From: CAYQJS01 sp964417895
GTDB taxonomy: Bacteria; Chloroflexota; UBA6077; SHYK01
Direction: 5' to 3'
Assembly: GCA_964417895.1 (NCBI GenBank)
Contig: CAYQJS010000043.1
Location: forward strand, 1-49,730
Length of the DNA: 49,730 nt
Shown here: positions 42,848-49,730 of the stretch, piece by piece
Position numbering within the stretch: position 1 is the stretch's first letter
How the letters are laid out: each line of letters begins with the position of its first letter
Made by a program: the position numbers and the translations under genes
Notes under the pieces: model-generated
Told to the model about the DNA's origin: nothing
Databases searched by the model: none
Seen by the model: the letters and a program-made list of their open reading frames with translations, nothing else

Positions 42848-43231
42848 TCAGTTTGACGGTAGTTTGAAGGTGCGAAGGAGCCACGTCCCGATGAGGGCAG
42901 CAAATGCTAGCCAAATACAGACGATGATAATAACCACGCCCCAGTTTTTCGGAGCTCCTGTCCCGGTCGCGGCGCGGGCCTGTACTCGGCAGTCGGCCAT
43001 AACTGGCGCGGGGACCATCTTGATAACAAGAGCGAGCCCAAGTGGGATGATGATGAGATCGTCTAGATAGCCGAGGACCGGGATAAAGTCTGGAATGAGG
43101 TCTATCGGACTAAGGGCATAGGCCACGACGCAAACGGCGAGTCCACGTGCGTGCCAGGGCACCCGAGGATCGCGGCACGCCAAATACAAAGCATACGTAT
43201 CCGTCGTTAAGTCTTGTGTTTTGTGCCTCAA
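42848..43231 (-). CDS. DUF1232 (YkvA-like) membrane protein
   Basis: A 127-residue protein with the DUF1232 core RDPRVPWHARGLAVCVVAYA followed by LSPIDLIPDFIPVLGYLDD, and a C-terminal membrane segment (VVIIIVCIWLAFAALIGTWL). The start is uncertain: no ATG is available, and TTG 43231 puts LRHKTQDLTTDTYALYLA just before the domain as in relatives. The frame is open to 43297, where it would overlap the divergent small gene. Function unknown; the family is common in metal-rich or stress clusters. Confidence 0.82.
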   Translation of the reverse strand: MRHKTQDLTTDTYALYLACRDPRVPWHARGLAVCVVAYALSPIDLIPDFIPVLGYLDDLIIIPLGLALVIKMVPAPVMADCRVQARAATGTGAPKNWGVVIIIVCIWLAFAALIGTWLLRTFKLPSN

Positions 43232-43281
43232 CCCTTCGAGGTTCAAACCCGACTCCGGCGCTGGTATGCTAGACTCTAGAT

Positions 43282-43542
43282 ATGCTCGACCGCTCAAGCA
43301 AACCCAAGCGCCCCCGCGATATCAATGCCCTCGCCGCTCAGATTGTAGCTGAGGCCACCGGCGAGGTTGGGGAAACGCCCGACCCGGATGCGGGCAAGAA
43401 CCCTGCTGCGGTGGAGCTAGGACGGCTCGGCGGCCTAAAGGGTGGCAAGGCGCGAGCCGCGAAGCTAACTCCGGAGCAGCGGCGAGAGATCGCTAAGAAA
43501 GCTGCGGCTGCACGATGGGCGAAGGACGCCGCTGCTGAGTAG
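43282..43542 (+). CDS. Small Lys/Ala-rich basic protein
   Basis: An 86-residue protein: MLDRSSKPKRPRDINALAAQ then GRLGGLKGGKARAAKLT and PEQRREIAKKAAAARW. The Gly-Gly-Lys-Gly-Gly stretch followed by an 'LTPEQRREIAKKAA.ARW' helix is a recurrent small-protein family that I know only as hypothetical; it is basic and could bind nucleic acid. Divergent from the DUF1232 gene. Codon use fits the neighbours, and it seems intact. Confidence 0.7.
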   Translation: MLDRSSKPKRPRDINALAAQIVAEATGEVGETPDPDAGKNPAAVELGRLGGLKGGKARAAKLTPEQRREIAKKAAAARWAKDAAAE

Positions 43543-43847
43543 GAACGGCAGGTACATACGGTACTGAAAACCCTGACGGCCGTGTAGCTCTGCCATCTTG
43601 TCTTTCAGCTCCGATAGGCTGTAGCAAGTCTTGGCGATACCGATTAACTTCCAGATATGTTCGACCAGCTTGCGCAGTCCGTACTGGCTTGAAAGCCATT
43701 GATGGTAGTTCTGCCCATGGCGTGGTGTAGGGGCATTTTCTCTCAGCTTCCCATTGACGCATCTCGGTTTCTAGATACGCATGGAGCTTACTTCGAGCGC
43801 GTCCTGGGCACGCTCATATTGATAGCCCGTAGCCTCATCAATCAGCA
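43543..43847 (-). pseudogene. P63C-domain protein remnant
   Basis: Leftward text in shifting frames: LIDEATGYQYERAQDALEV, then YLETEMRQWE, then LRENAPTPRHGQNYHQWLSS, QYGLRKLVEHIWKLIGIAK and FQYRMYLPF. This matches the layout of P63C (phage protein P63C) domains: a 'L.DE.TGYQ..RA.DAL' helix, and a late 'HHQWL..D.G...L..H' block. An internal deletion (about 40 residues) and frameshifts inactivate it. It abuts the transposase fragment at 43848. The assignment is by pattern and should be verified. Confidence 0.6.
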
Positions 43848-43989
43848 CACTTCATGTACTACAACTTCGCGCGGCCCCATCAGACGCTAAGCAAGCCGTA
43901 CCATCGAACGCCAGCAATGGCCGCCGGGATCGCGGATCACGTTCTGGACCATTGACGAAATCGTCTCGTTGCTCGGAGATTCAAATTGA
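43848..43989 (+). pseudogene. Transposase C-terminal fragment (IS1-like DDE)
   Basis: Rightward text HFMYYNFARPHQTL, YHRTPAMAAGIADHV, then after a one-base shift WTIDEIVSLLGDSN-stop. This is the end of a DDE transposase group often labelled IS1-like ('H.MWYNF.R.HQTLR.TPAMAAG..DHVW..EEI..LL'). The catalytic part is missing; the upstream DNA is the P63C remnant on the other strand, so the junction marks a deletion or insertion. Confidence 0.7.
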
Positions 43990-44007
43990 CCCACTACCCG
44001 GCTTTCC

Positions 44008-45123
44008 CTAGTGAACGTGCGCAGGCAGTCCGTCGTGAGTATGCTCGGCCCGATGGTGGTGTGACTCGCCGGCAGCCTGCGTCGAATCCACGTGGATCGT
44101 GGCCAGCGACAGACAATCGAGGTGGTGGCGCAGCTGGTGATTCACCTCGTTTGCGACAGCATGACCCTGGGCCACGGTGAGGTTGGGGTCGACGGCAATG
44201 TTCGCCTCAACAGCGAGTCGATGACCAATCCAGCGTGCGCGCACCTCGGCGACTTCCCGCACGCCGTCCACGTGCCCGGCCGCGTGGCGGACCTCGTCGA
44301 TTAGGCTGGGTTCAACGCCGTCCAGCATGCGGGTGAAGATCGCTCGTGCCGACTGCCAGACGATGCCGAGGATGAGCGCTGTGATGCCAAGTCCCACCAA
44401 GGGATCAGCTAGCGGGAATCCGGCCCAAACCCCGAATGCTCCAAAGAAGACCGCGAGGCTTGTGAAGCCGTCGGTGCGGGCGTGGTTTCCGTCGGCCACC
44501 AGCGCCACGCTCCCAATCGCCCTTCCGACGCGGATGCGAAAGAGAGCCACGGCTTCATTGCCGACAAACCCAACGAGTGAGGCGACGATGACGGCGCCGA
44601 GATAGTCCAGCGGCCTAGGGTTGAGAAGCCGATCAATCGATTCGTAACCCGCGACCAGGGCGCTGGCGAGGATGGCAAAGACGATTGCCACGCCTGCCAG
44701 ATCTTCGACGCGACCGTACCCGAACGAGAATCGTGGCGTCGCGGGCCTGCGCGCGAACCAGAACGCGATCCAGAGCGGAATCGCGGTGGCGGCGTCGCCA
44801 ACGTTGTGGATCGTGTCGGCCAGGAGGGCAACGCTGCCCGATGCGATAACGACGCCGAGCTGGAATAGCGCGGTGACAAACAAAGCGAGGAAGGACCACT
44901 TGATCGCCCACATCCCGCGACCCGTTGCTGCGATTGACGGGTCCACGACCCCGTGGGTGTGACCATGCCCACCGTGGTCGTGTTCCGGGGCAGCGTCTAC
45001 GACGCCGTGCTGGTGGGGCGGCTCTCGGCCACCGAGGCGCTCGGCGCCATGAGAATCTGCCGGTTGTTGACGGGCCCGCGGATTCTCGTCGCCGCGATGA
45101 TGAGGAAGCTCAGGTTGGGTCAT
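44008..45123 (-). CDS. Cation diffusion facilitator transporter, His-rich
   Basis: A 371-residue CDF transporter from ATG 45123 (MTQPELPHHRGDENPR). Six TM segments; TM2 has VALLADTIHNVGDAATAIP with the metal Asp/His, TM5 has ALVADGNHARTDGFTSLAV. Both ends are His-rich: EHDHGGHGHTHG before TM1 and SHHHRAEHTHDGLPAHVH at the end, typical for Zn2+/Co2+/Ni2+ export or storage. The C-terminal domain (HVDGVREVAEVRARWIGHR) is intact. Third CDF gene within 6 kb, but not a close copy of the others. Confidence 0.92.
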   Translation of the reverse strand: MTQPELPHHRGDENPRARQQPADSHGAERLGGREPPHQHGVVDAAPEHDHGGHGHTHGVVDPSIAATGRGMWAIKWSFLALFVTALFQLGVVIASGSVALLADTIHNVGDAATAIPLWIAFWFARRPATPRFSFGYGRVEDLAGVAIVFAILASALVAGYESIDRLLNPRPLDYLGAVIVASLVGFVGNEAVALFRIRVGRAIGSVALVADGNHARTDGFTSLAVFFGAFGVWAGFPLADPLVGLGITALILGIVWQSARAIFTRMLDGVEPSLIDEVRHAAGHVDGVREVAEVRARWIGHRLAVEANIAVDPNLTVAQGHAVANEVNHQLRHHLDCLSLATIHVDSTQAAGESHHHRAEHTHDGLPAHVH

Positions 45124-45348
45124 GCCCCTCAACCTGTGGGGATGTGCGAGTATAGCAGCCTCGTAGGAGCGGGGCTGCGATAAGGGCTGCTGCCCAGTGG
45201 CGGATCTATGAAACGCCCTACCTCGCGGTAGATGACAGCGAATAAAGTCTCTGAAATCCTTCCTCGCAGGCGTAAGGCGAGACTCATGGACGGTCCGAGC
45301 CGTCGAGAGGTGCGGGGATGCAAATTGAACCACGGCTCTCCGCAGTCC

Positions 45349-45601
45349 TCAGGCACCACGCGGGCTGAAGAAGATAACCATCACGCCGACCAAACAGATA
45401 CCGGAGCCGATCAGATCCCACCGATCCGGCTCGAACCCGTCAAAAGCGCGACCCCACAATTGGGAAACACTATGAATACACCCCCATACGCGGCGTAGAT
45501 ACGCCCGAAGTGGGGACTGGCCTGTAACGTCGGAATAAGGCCATAGCTCATGAGAACCAGCACCACCAAGGCCGCCCTTCTCGGAGCCACTGCCAAACTA
45601 G
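45349..45601 (-). pseudogene. ynfA: ynfA (UPF0060) 3' part, disrupted
   Basis: Leftward text: LVWQWLREGRP, then (shift) VLMSYGLIPTLQASPHFGRI, YAAYGGVFIV, then (shift) WGRAFDGFEPDRWDLIG and GICLVGVMVIFF-SPRGA-stop at 45349. This is a UPF0060/YnfA small membrane protein, cut at the IS insertion point (45601) and carrying two additional frameshifts and a short deletion after LREGR. The matching first part of the gene is at 47451-47527. Confidence 0.82.
45594..45601. repeat. Left 8-bp target-site duplication (CAAACTAG)
   Basis: CAAACTAG directly flanks the left inverted repeat of the IS1595-family element; the identical octamer is at 47451-47458. An 8-bp duplication is the family's usual size. 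Confidence 0.9.
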
Positions 45602-45642
45602 GGTGATTGTGCCTTTGACGCTAGGCGTGATAGACTCGGCGT

Positions 45643-46314
45643 ATGTGGCGGACGATCTGGGATCGGCTCTGGATCATATCGACGGTTGTTCAACACGGTC
45701 TGCTTGTCGCGTCAGTGGTCCAGTGGCTTGGCTGGTGGGCTGGAGCAAGTGCCTTGATCGCAGCGGCACTGGGAGCTTGGGCTGTCTACGATCAGCAGCC
45801 CCTCTATTGGGTCATCGCTCTCGTCATTTCGGTCTTTGCAAGTTTGTTGCTGAGTATAGCGGTCTTGAATCACTTGGCAACCAATGCGCTTTCCGTTGGT
45901 AACCCGAATTACGGATCAGGAGACCATGCCGCCGCCGCAGTAATAGCGACGCCGGCAGTAGCGTCGTCGGGGCCACCGGTAGAAATTGAGTCTGAGGGCT
46001 TTGTTTGGCGGCGTGGTCGCTACTCGGGCGCGCCTTCTGCGCAATCGATTTTCCCTCACTGTCCAGAGCACGCAGACGTTAGGTTGCTGTTTCAGTACCA
46101 GACTATAGGCGAACACGGCTGGAAAATAGATGAGTTACGAGGATGGCATAGAGTCCGTGGATTGAGCCCGATGTTATCAGGCTTCAGTAATGGGCATCTT
46201 TTCTGTTCAGATGGTGGACACAACCTTAGATGGTTTCCCGAGTCCGTAACTTTCAATGACGCTTCATTGAGGGCGGATGTATTAATGAAACGGAAGTTAG
46301 GACTTTTAGGTTGA
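45643..46314 (+). CDS. IS1595 passenger: membrane protein of unknown function
   Basis: A 223-residue protein starting 42 bases inside the left end of the IS. Residues about 10-75 are hydrophobic with two or three membrane segments (WLGWWAGASALIAAALGAWA and YWVIALVISVFASLLLSIAV). The soluble C-terminal part has scattered Cys/His (FPHCPEHADV, GHLFCSDGGHNLRW) and Trp, possibly a small metal-binding or stabilised fold. The last 250 bases are visibly more AT-rich than the surroundings. Its stop overlaps the convergent transposase stop by 9 bases, so the two were probably fitted together over time. I do not recognise the family. Confidence 0.7.
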   Translation: MWRTIWDRLWIISTVVQHGLLVASVVQWLGWWAGASALIAAALGAWAVYDQQPLYWVIALVISVFASLLLSIAVLNHLATNALSVGNPNYGSGDHAAAAVIATPAVASSGPPVEIESEGFVWRRGRYSGAPSAQSIFPHCPEHADVRLLFQYQTIGEHGWKIDELRGWHRVRGLSPMLSGFSNGHLFCSDGGHNLRWFPESVTFNDASLRADVLMKRKLGLLG

Positions 46315-47241
46315 CGACACTAATGCCCGATAGGGGAGATTGTCTGACTCAATGAGTTTAAGCAGAGTGTCTCGAAACCAATACGGGTTATTGCGGTTAC
46401 CGAACCGGAAGGCGAATTCATCGAGGTAAGCAGATAGATGCTTCTCGGAGAGTTGATGGTAGGAACCGACGATAGAACGCTTGAACAGGGACCAGACGCC
46501 TTCGACGGTGTTGGTGTGAACGTCCGCCCGGACCCATTCCTCAGCGCTATGGTTGACGGTCTCATGCCGCGTGTTCTCGTCGCCGATCCCTCGGTAGCCG
46601 TCGTGCTCATCGGTGAAGATCGCCTCTGCCCCATCGGCCACATGCTCATTGACGAATCCATGCAGCACTTCGGCGGTGCGCCGCCGTTCGATCCGAAAGC
46701 GGACCTGGCCCCCACGTTGCATTGCCCCGATAACCATCGTCTTATCGACGCCACCGGGCCCGTGAATCCGTCGTGCCCGGTCGGCCTTGTGCATGAACTT
46801 CGCCTTGCCACCGACGAAGGTTTCATCGACTTCGACCGTGCCGGTGAGCAGATCGGGGTCGGCGTCCTTCATGGCAGCACGAATTCTGTGACAGAGGTAC
46901 CAAGCAGTCCGGTAGCTCACGCTCAGAGTGCGTTTGAGTTGGTTGGCCGAGATACCTTTACGGGATTCCCCTACGAGGTAAACGGCCATGAACCATTTTG
47001 GCAGGGGCAGGTGCGTATCGTGGAAGATGGTTCCGGAGGTTACCGAGAAGTTGTAGGCGCAGCCGTCACAGATAAGCTGATTCCGCTTGTAGCTCCGAGA
47101 AATCTTGGGACTCTCACACCTGGGGCAGCAGATGCCAGCGGGCCAGCGGAGCGCTTCGAGGTAGGCTCGGCACCGCTCGTCACTATGGAACAATTCCATC
47201 AGCTTTACGAGGTTCATATCTTGGGACTGCATGGCCTTCAT
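46306..47241 (-). CDS. tnp: IS1595 family transposase
   Basis: A 311-residue transposase starting at ATG 47241 (MKAMQSQDMNLVKLMELF), with AGGGGGG upstream. The N-terminal zinc ribbon is CCPRCESP and ICDGC, followed by FSVTSGTIFHDTHLPLPKWF. The DDE core has Asp in VEVDETFVGGK, Asp in FTDEHDGYRG, and Glu in HTNTVEGVWSLFKRSI; YLDEFAFRFGNR is a family signature. All catalytic residues are present and the frame is intact, so the element may still be active. The start is 13 bases from that of the divergent small gene. Confidence 0.93.
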   Translation of the reverse strand: MKAMQSQDMNLVKLMELFHSDERCRAYLEALRWPAGICCPRCESPKISRSYKRNQLICDGCAYNFSVTSGTIFHDTHLPLPKWFMAVYLVGESRKGISANQLKRTLSVSYRTAWYLCHRIRAAMKDADPDLLTGTVEVDETFVGGKAKFMHKADRARRIHGPGGVDKTMVIGAMQRGGQVRFRIERRRTAEVLHGFVNEHVADGAEAIFTDEHDGYRGIGDENTRHETVNHSAEEWVRADVHTNTVEGVWSLFKRSIVGSYHQLSEKHLSAYLDEFAFRFGNRNNPYWFRDTLLKLIESDNLPYRALVSST

Positions 47242-47254
47242 GGAGGAACCCCCT

Positions 47255-47431
47255 ATGCCTAGGCGCAAGAAACATCCGAGCGAGTGGACGACAGAGGAAG
47301 CAATGAAGCGCCTGTTCCCGAAAAAGGTACGGGAGGAATTACACCGCGTTGCTCACGAAAAGGATGGCCCTGACGACATTCCAGCTGTCTCTGCTCGCTC
47401 ACAAGATGATTCTAGCAGACCCCAGTCCTAG
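47255..47431 (+). CDS. IS1595 passenger: small basic protein
   Basis: A 58-residue protein (MPRRKKHPSEWTTEEAMKRL, FPKKVREELHRVAHEKDGP) starting at ATG 47255 with GGAGG eight bases upstream. Highly basic at the N-terminus, then an amphipathic helix. It is divergent from the transposase and ends inside the right inverted repeat. Similar 'MPRKKKHP..MT.EE.....FP' proteins are widespread but unnamed; a role in regulating the transposase or in DNA binding is speculation. Confidence 0.65.
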   Translation: MPRRKKHPSEWTTEEAMKRLFPKKVREELHRVAHEKDGPDDIPAVSARSQDDSSRPQS

Positions 47432-47450
47432 TGTCAAGTGTATAATCACC

Positions 47451-47458
47451 CAAACTAG
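47451..47458. repeat. Right 8-bp target-site duplication (CAAACTAG)
   Basis: Second copy of the octamer, directly after the right inverted repeat and inside the ynfA 5' fragment. Confidence 0.9.
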
Positions 47459-47527
47459 CCAGCCCCCGCAGATCTCCGCGAGGCCGGCCAGGGCGAACAG
47501 TCCTATCGCGGGCAAAACTGCAGGCAT
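47451..47527 (-). pseudogene. ynfA: ynfA (UPF0060) 5' part, separated by the IS
   Basis: From ATG 47527, with GGGGGAAG upstream, the leftward frame reads MPAVLPAIGLFALAGLAEIC and GGWLVW, the first membrane helix of a YnfA/UPF0060 protein (compare 'LLLF.LAGLAEI.GGYLVW'). It then runs into the IS. The rest of the gene is at 45349-45601. Confidence 0.82.
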
Positions 47528-47778
47528 GTCTTCCCCCAAAACAGGGCTTTCGACTTAGACTCCCGACTGGCCCGGTCTCCGTGCTCCTCGAGTGGCCGTT
47601 TCATATGGGCGCGGTAGGAGCAGGATCGCACGGGACGAGGGAAGCAGGGTTGTAGGGGCTCCTCCGGGTGCATTGACGCGGGGAGGCTGCCATTCCTGTT
47701 GTGCCCTTGCCGCGGGGCTGATTCCTCGTCGATTGTGCGAGTCCGCGCAGCGCACTTCGAGCTCCGCTCAGTCATCCG
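47528..47778. other. Gene-free stretch before ynfA
   Basis: About 250 bases between the small ORF at 47779 and the ynfA start. No recognisable protein; it likely carries the ynfA promoter. Several overlapping frames are open because of GC content. Confidence 0.4.
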
Positions 47779-47886
47779 TTATTCCTCAAGCCACGACCGA
47801 GACGCAAACATGACAGCGACCGCAACCGCCCGGGACAGCAGCAGACCTAGCGCCAGCAGCAGGATGAAGAGCGACCAATCGCCCAT
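47779..47886 (-). CDS. Possible single-span small membrane protein
   Basis: A 35-codon frame: MGDWSLFILLLALGLLLSRA, VAVAVMFASRSWLEE-stop. One hydrophobic helix with a charged tail, 58 bases after the stop of the membrane-anchored gene at 47945 and on the same strand. No strong ribosome-binding site is seen. It may be a genuine microprotein, or chance. Confidence 0.35.
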   Translation of the reverse strand: MGDWSLFILLLALGLLLSRAVAVAVMFASRSWLEE

Positions 47887-47944
47887 CACTTACACCGTGC
47901 CGGGGGGACGCGACCAGCAGTATCGGAATGCCTGCTTACAACCT

Positions 47945-48322
47945 CTAGTCCGCGTCGATAATACGCACGGCGACGGGGCCTTCGGCCGTCTCGCGGTAGC
48001 GGACGATCACGGGGTCGGCGTTCACCATGTGCTGACGCAGATGGGAAGCGGTGTTGGGATGCTCGCGATTGGAAGCAACTTCGGGACTTACCCGGAAACT
48101 CCTCGTGGCCCCACTTGGATCTCGAAGTGTCACCGTATCGGCATTCACGATCTGGCGGCTCTGCACGTCGACCAGCACGCCCTGGGCCTCCTGGGTCGCC
48201 TGAGCAGAGCGCATGAGAGAGATGACCATTGCGGCCACAACGTACGTGGCCACGCCGAGGACGATCGCGATGCGCGCTCGCTTGCCTCTCAGCAGGTTAT
48301 CCAACTCCTTGCCGCCAGTCAT
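47945..48322 (-). CDS. Membrane-anchored hypothetical protein
   Basis: A 125-residue protein with a basic N-terminus (ELDNLLRGKRARIAIVLGVA), one membrane segment (about residues 17-37), then a soluble domain rich in beta strands (TVTLRDPSGATRSFRVSPEV, DPVIVRYRETAEGPVAVRII), suggestive of a small OB- or SH3-like fold. Probably extracytoplasmic. It follows the thioredoxin-like lipoprotein gene by 30 bases on the same strand, so they may be one transcript. Family not recognised. Confidence 0.65.
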   Translation of the reverse strand: MTGGKELDNLLRGKRARIAIVLGVATYVVAAMVISLMRSAQATQEAQGVLVDVQSRQIVNADTVTLRDPSGATRSFRVSPEVASNREHPNTASHLRQHMVNADPVIVRYRETAEGPVAVRIIDAD

Positions 48323-48352
48323 GCCCTGGCCGCCCCTGTCCCACGCCCGCTG

Positions 48353-49336
48353 TCACTCACCCAGAACACGGGCCAGCATTGGGCTCACCTCGTCGACGGT
48401 GGCGCCTCCCTCGAACTTCTCTACTACCCGTCCATTCGAATCGACAATGAACAGCCATGGCTCGCTCGGCAAACCCCACTCTTGCACCGCTGACACCATT
48501 TCCTGTTTCTCGTTAGGACGGCCGTCCTTGTAGATCTCAACGTGAACGAAATTCGCACGATCGCCGTACTCCTGGTGAAGCTCCGTGAGAACATCCAGGC
48601 TCGGGCCGCAAACTCGGCTGGTACAGAACCCGGGAGTCGCAAACAGGGCGACGAGGGGTCTACGCTCCGCGAGCGCCTGGTCGATCGATAACCGGTGGAA
48701 CTCGTCGCCAGGGCGCGCGGAGCAGAACCGCTCCACATCGGCTGGCGTAGTGGCCGTGAGCGTACGACTTGGCGGCGCGGGCTGCCCGACCGCCGGGGTC
48801 GCGCTTCGCTCTTTCACGTTGAAGCCCACACGGAGTTCTGTTGACTCCTCGCCTGGCCTTGTCACTCCTACGGCCACGCCCCAGTCGCCCGCCTCATTGA
48901 AATCAGTTCGCGCTACGTACACCCCACGACCCACCGCGGAGAGCGCTGGCGATCCGTAGAACGTGCCAACGGCCTGCGACCGCAGCTGGGCCTGAGACGG
49001 CCCGGTGACCTTGAAGAAGGCGAGCTGCACGGTCGCATCGGTAACGGGCCGATTGTCCGGGCCGATCAGGGCGAGGAGGAAGCGCTGGTTGGCCCCGACC
49101 GCAAGGTCCGAGGAGGGCAGCACCGCCGTAAGCTTACCCGTCTCGCCTGGCTGGGAGAGCAGACGGCTCGTGGGGGTAGCGGGCGCCGACACGCCGGGCG
49201 CGCAGCCGACTACCAGGGCCGCGAATACGCCGAGAAGTGCGACTGTCTTGGTGCCGCGCTCCGCGCTGCCGGCGAGGCGCTCGCTGCCATGAGAATCATG
49301 CGCTGGCGCGCGGACGGGCGAGGTGGCCGTCTTCAT
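48353..49336 (-). CDS. Thioredoxin-like lipoprotein
   Basis: A 327-residue protein from ATG 49336 (MKTATSPVRAPAH), GGGAG eight bases before. The lipobox is LVVGC (Cys45), after an unusually long n-region of about 30 residues. An Ig-like domain (about 65-175, PSSDLAVGANQRFLLALIG) precedes a thioredoxin-fold domain with VALFATPGFCTSRVCGPSLD, where the Cys pair is spaced C-x4-C and not C-x2-C, and WGLPSEPWLFIVDSNGRVVE near the end. Possibly a periplasmic/extracytoplasmic thiol or copper-chaperone protein; the metal-transporter context makes metal handling plausible. Confidence 0.78.
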   Translation of the reverse strand: MKTATSPVRAPAHDSHGSERLAGSAERGTKTVALLGVFAALVVGCAPGVSAPATPTSRLLSQPGETGKLTAVLPSSDLAVGANQRFLLALIGPDNRPVTDATVQLAFFKVTGPSQAQLRSQAVGTFYGSPALSAVGRGVYVARTDFNEAGDWGVAVGVTRPGEESTELRVGFNVKERSATPAVGQPAPPSRTLTATTPADVERFCSARPGDEFHRLSIDQALAERRPLVALFATPGFCTSRVCGPSLDVLTELHQEYGDRANFVHVEIYKDGRPNEKQEMVSAVQEWGLPSEPWLFIVDSNGRVVEKFEGGATVDEVSPMLARVLGE

Positions 49337-49656
49337 CGGATTAGCTCCCGACTTCCATGGGCGCTCGCGGCGCCGGCGCAGTTCTGGCCCGGCTGGCAGT
49401 TCTACCAGGCGCACGTCATTCCCTCGACCTGGAGGTTACCCGTTCTGAGGCTCGTTCTCGTCGTTTCGACGGTCGCGCCCGACATTCGGTTCTCATCTCC
49501 ATGGCCAAACTAACACCAAGGATTAGGGTCGAAAGAGTCAGTTCGTCTTTAGCTATTGACCATGGTACCTCTCGGCAGCATAGTTTGGTGGGAGAGCGGC
49601 CAGGCTAGGCCTCGTTCGTCCACTGGACCGGTTATGGGCGCGTCCCGGCCGGCGCG
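49337..49656. other. Gene-free stretch of about 320 bases
   Basis: Between the partial gene at the window edge and the lipoprotein. It contains the lipoprotein's promoter and a somewhat AT-richer part (49490-49570). No protein frame or RNA was recognised. Confidence 0.4.
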
Positions 49657-49730
49657 TCAGCTGCCCCCGAACACTCTTCCTTTGCTGTCAACCAGGACTA
49701 CGCGCTCGGGATCTGTGGGCTGCACGGTGA
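49657..49730 (-). CDS. 3' end of a gene running off the window
   Basis: The last bases, read leftwards, give TVQPTDPERVVLVDSKGRVF and GGS before a TGA at 49657. The 'VLVDSKGRV' text resembles the strand-turn-strand near the end of thioredoxin/SCO-like proteins ('..FLVD..G.IV'), which would fit the thioredoxin-like gene downstream on the same strand. Too short for a firm call. Confidence 0.45.
   Translation of the reverse strand, partial: TVQPTDPERVVLVDSKGRVFGGS

Larger units (their letters stand above)
45602..47450. mobile_element. IS1595-family element with two passenger genes
   Basis: A 1849-bp element bounded by 24-bp imperfect inverted repeats, 45602-45625 and 47427-47450 (19 of 24 positions match; both begin GGTGATT and contain TTGAC and CTAGG). 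It is flanked by an 8-bp duplication, CAAACTAG. Inside are an intact IS1595-type transposase on the - strand, a membrane protein (45643-46314) and a small basic protein (47255-47431) on the + strand. Passenger genes are known in this family. The element interrupts ynfA: removing it and one copy of the octamer rejoins WLVW to QWLREG in frame. Confidence 0.9.

Noticed and set aside
43215..43265. GGTTCAAACCCGACTCCGG as a tRNA T-arm
   Set aside because: The flanking bases do not form a 5-bp T-stem and no acceptor or anticodon arm could be found.
47503..47775. Leftward 90-codon ORF before the ynfA 5' part
   Set aside because: Composition is non-protein-like and it overlaps the ynfA start region; no ribosome site or family match.

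Overview
The window looks like chromosomal DNA from a high-GC, free-living bacterium, probably of the Chloroflexota or a neighbouring soil or marine lineage. This is inferred from the mix of genes: several lipoprotein solute-binding proteins of the oligopeptide/nickel type, amidohydrolase-2 family enzymes, a YqhQ-like DUF1385 protein beside ribosomal protein genes, a YfhO-like giant membrane protein and UbiD/PaaK enzymes. No gene settles the taxonomy. No rRNA or CRISPR array was seen, and I recognised no tRNA by eye.

Bases 1-18100 are an accessory catabolic/transport region: five SBP_bac_5 lipoproteins without any permease or ATPase gene, two intact amidohydrolases, a signal-less SsuA/THI5-like protein, two VOC proteins, an SDR and three cupins (two of them a tandem duplication). 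The theme is uptake and breakdown of small organic, possibly aromatic, compounds. Gene debris lies between the intact genes: an SDR tail joined to a serine-recombinase tail, and a hisIE remnant with an internal deletion.

Bases 18100-38140 are mostly core genes: an OLD-like ATPase coupled to a PD-(D/E)XK-like small protein (possible defence pair), DUF1385, rpmE-rpmA-rplU, scpB, YfhO, a GT2 glycosyltransferase, ftsK, a type-4 uracil-DNA glycosylase, a lipoprotein, a PaaK-like ligase, tgt, a UbiD-family decarboxylase, a response regulator/histidine kinase pair and uppS. Palindromic repeats sit in several gaps, and one palindrome covers the stop codons of both paaK-like and tgt.

Bases 38140-49730 are a metal-homeostasis and decay zone. 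It holds three CDF-type transporters, a zinc-type ArsR/SmtB regulator divergent from one of them, and many broken genes (amidohydrolase, Asp/Glu racemase, CDF, Cu/Zn superoxide dismutase, P63C protein, transposase, ynfA). The clearest structural discovery is a complete 1849-bp IS1595-family element (45602-47450) with 24-bp inverted repeats and an 8-bp target duplication. It carries two passenger genes and splits ynfA into two pieces that can be rejoined in frame on paper. The window ends with a membrane-anchored protein, a thioredoxin-like lipoprotein and the tail of a further gene.
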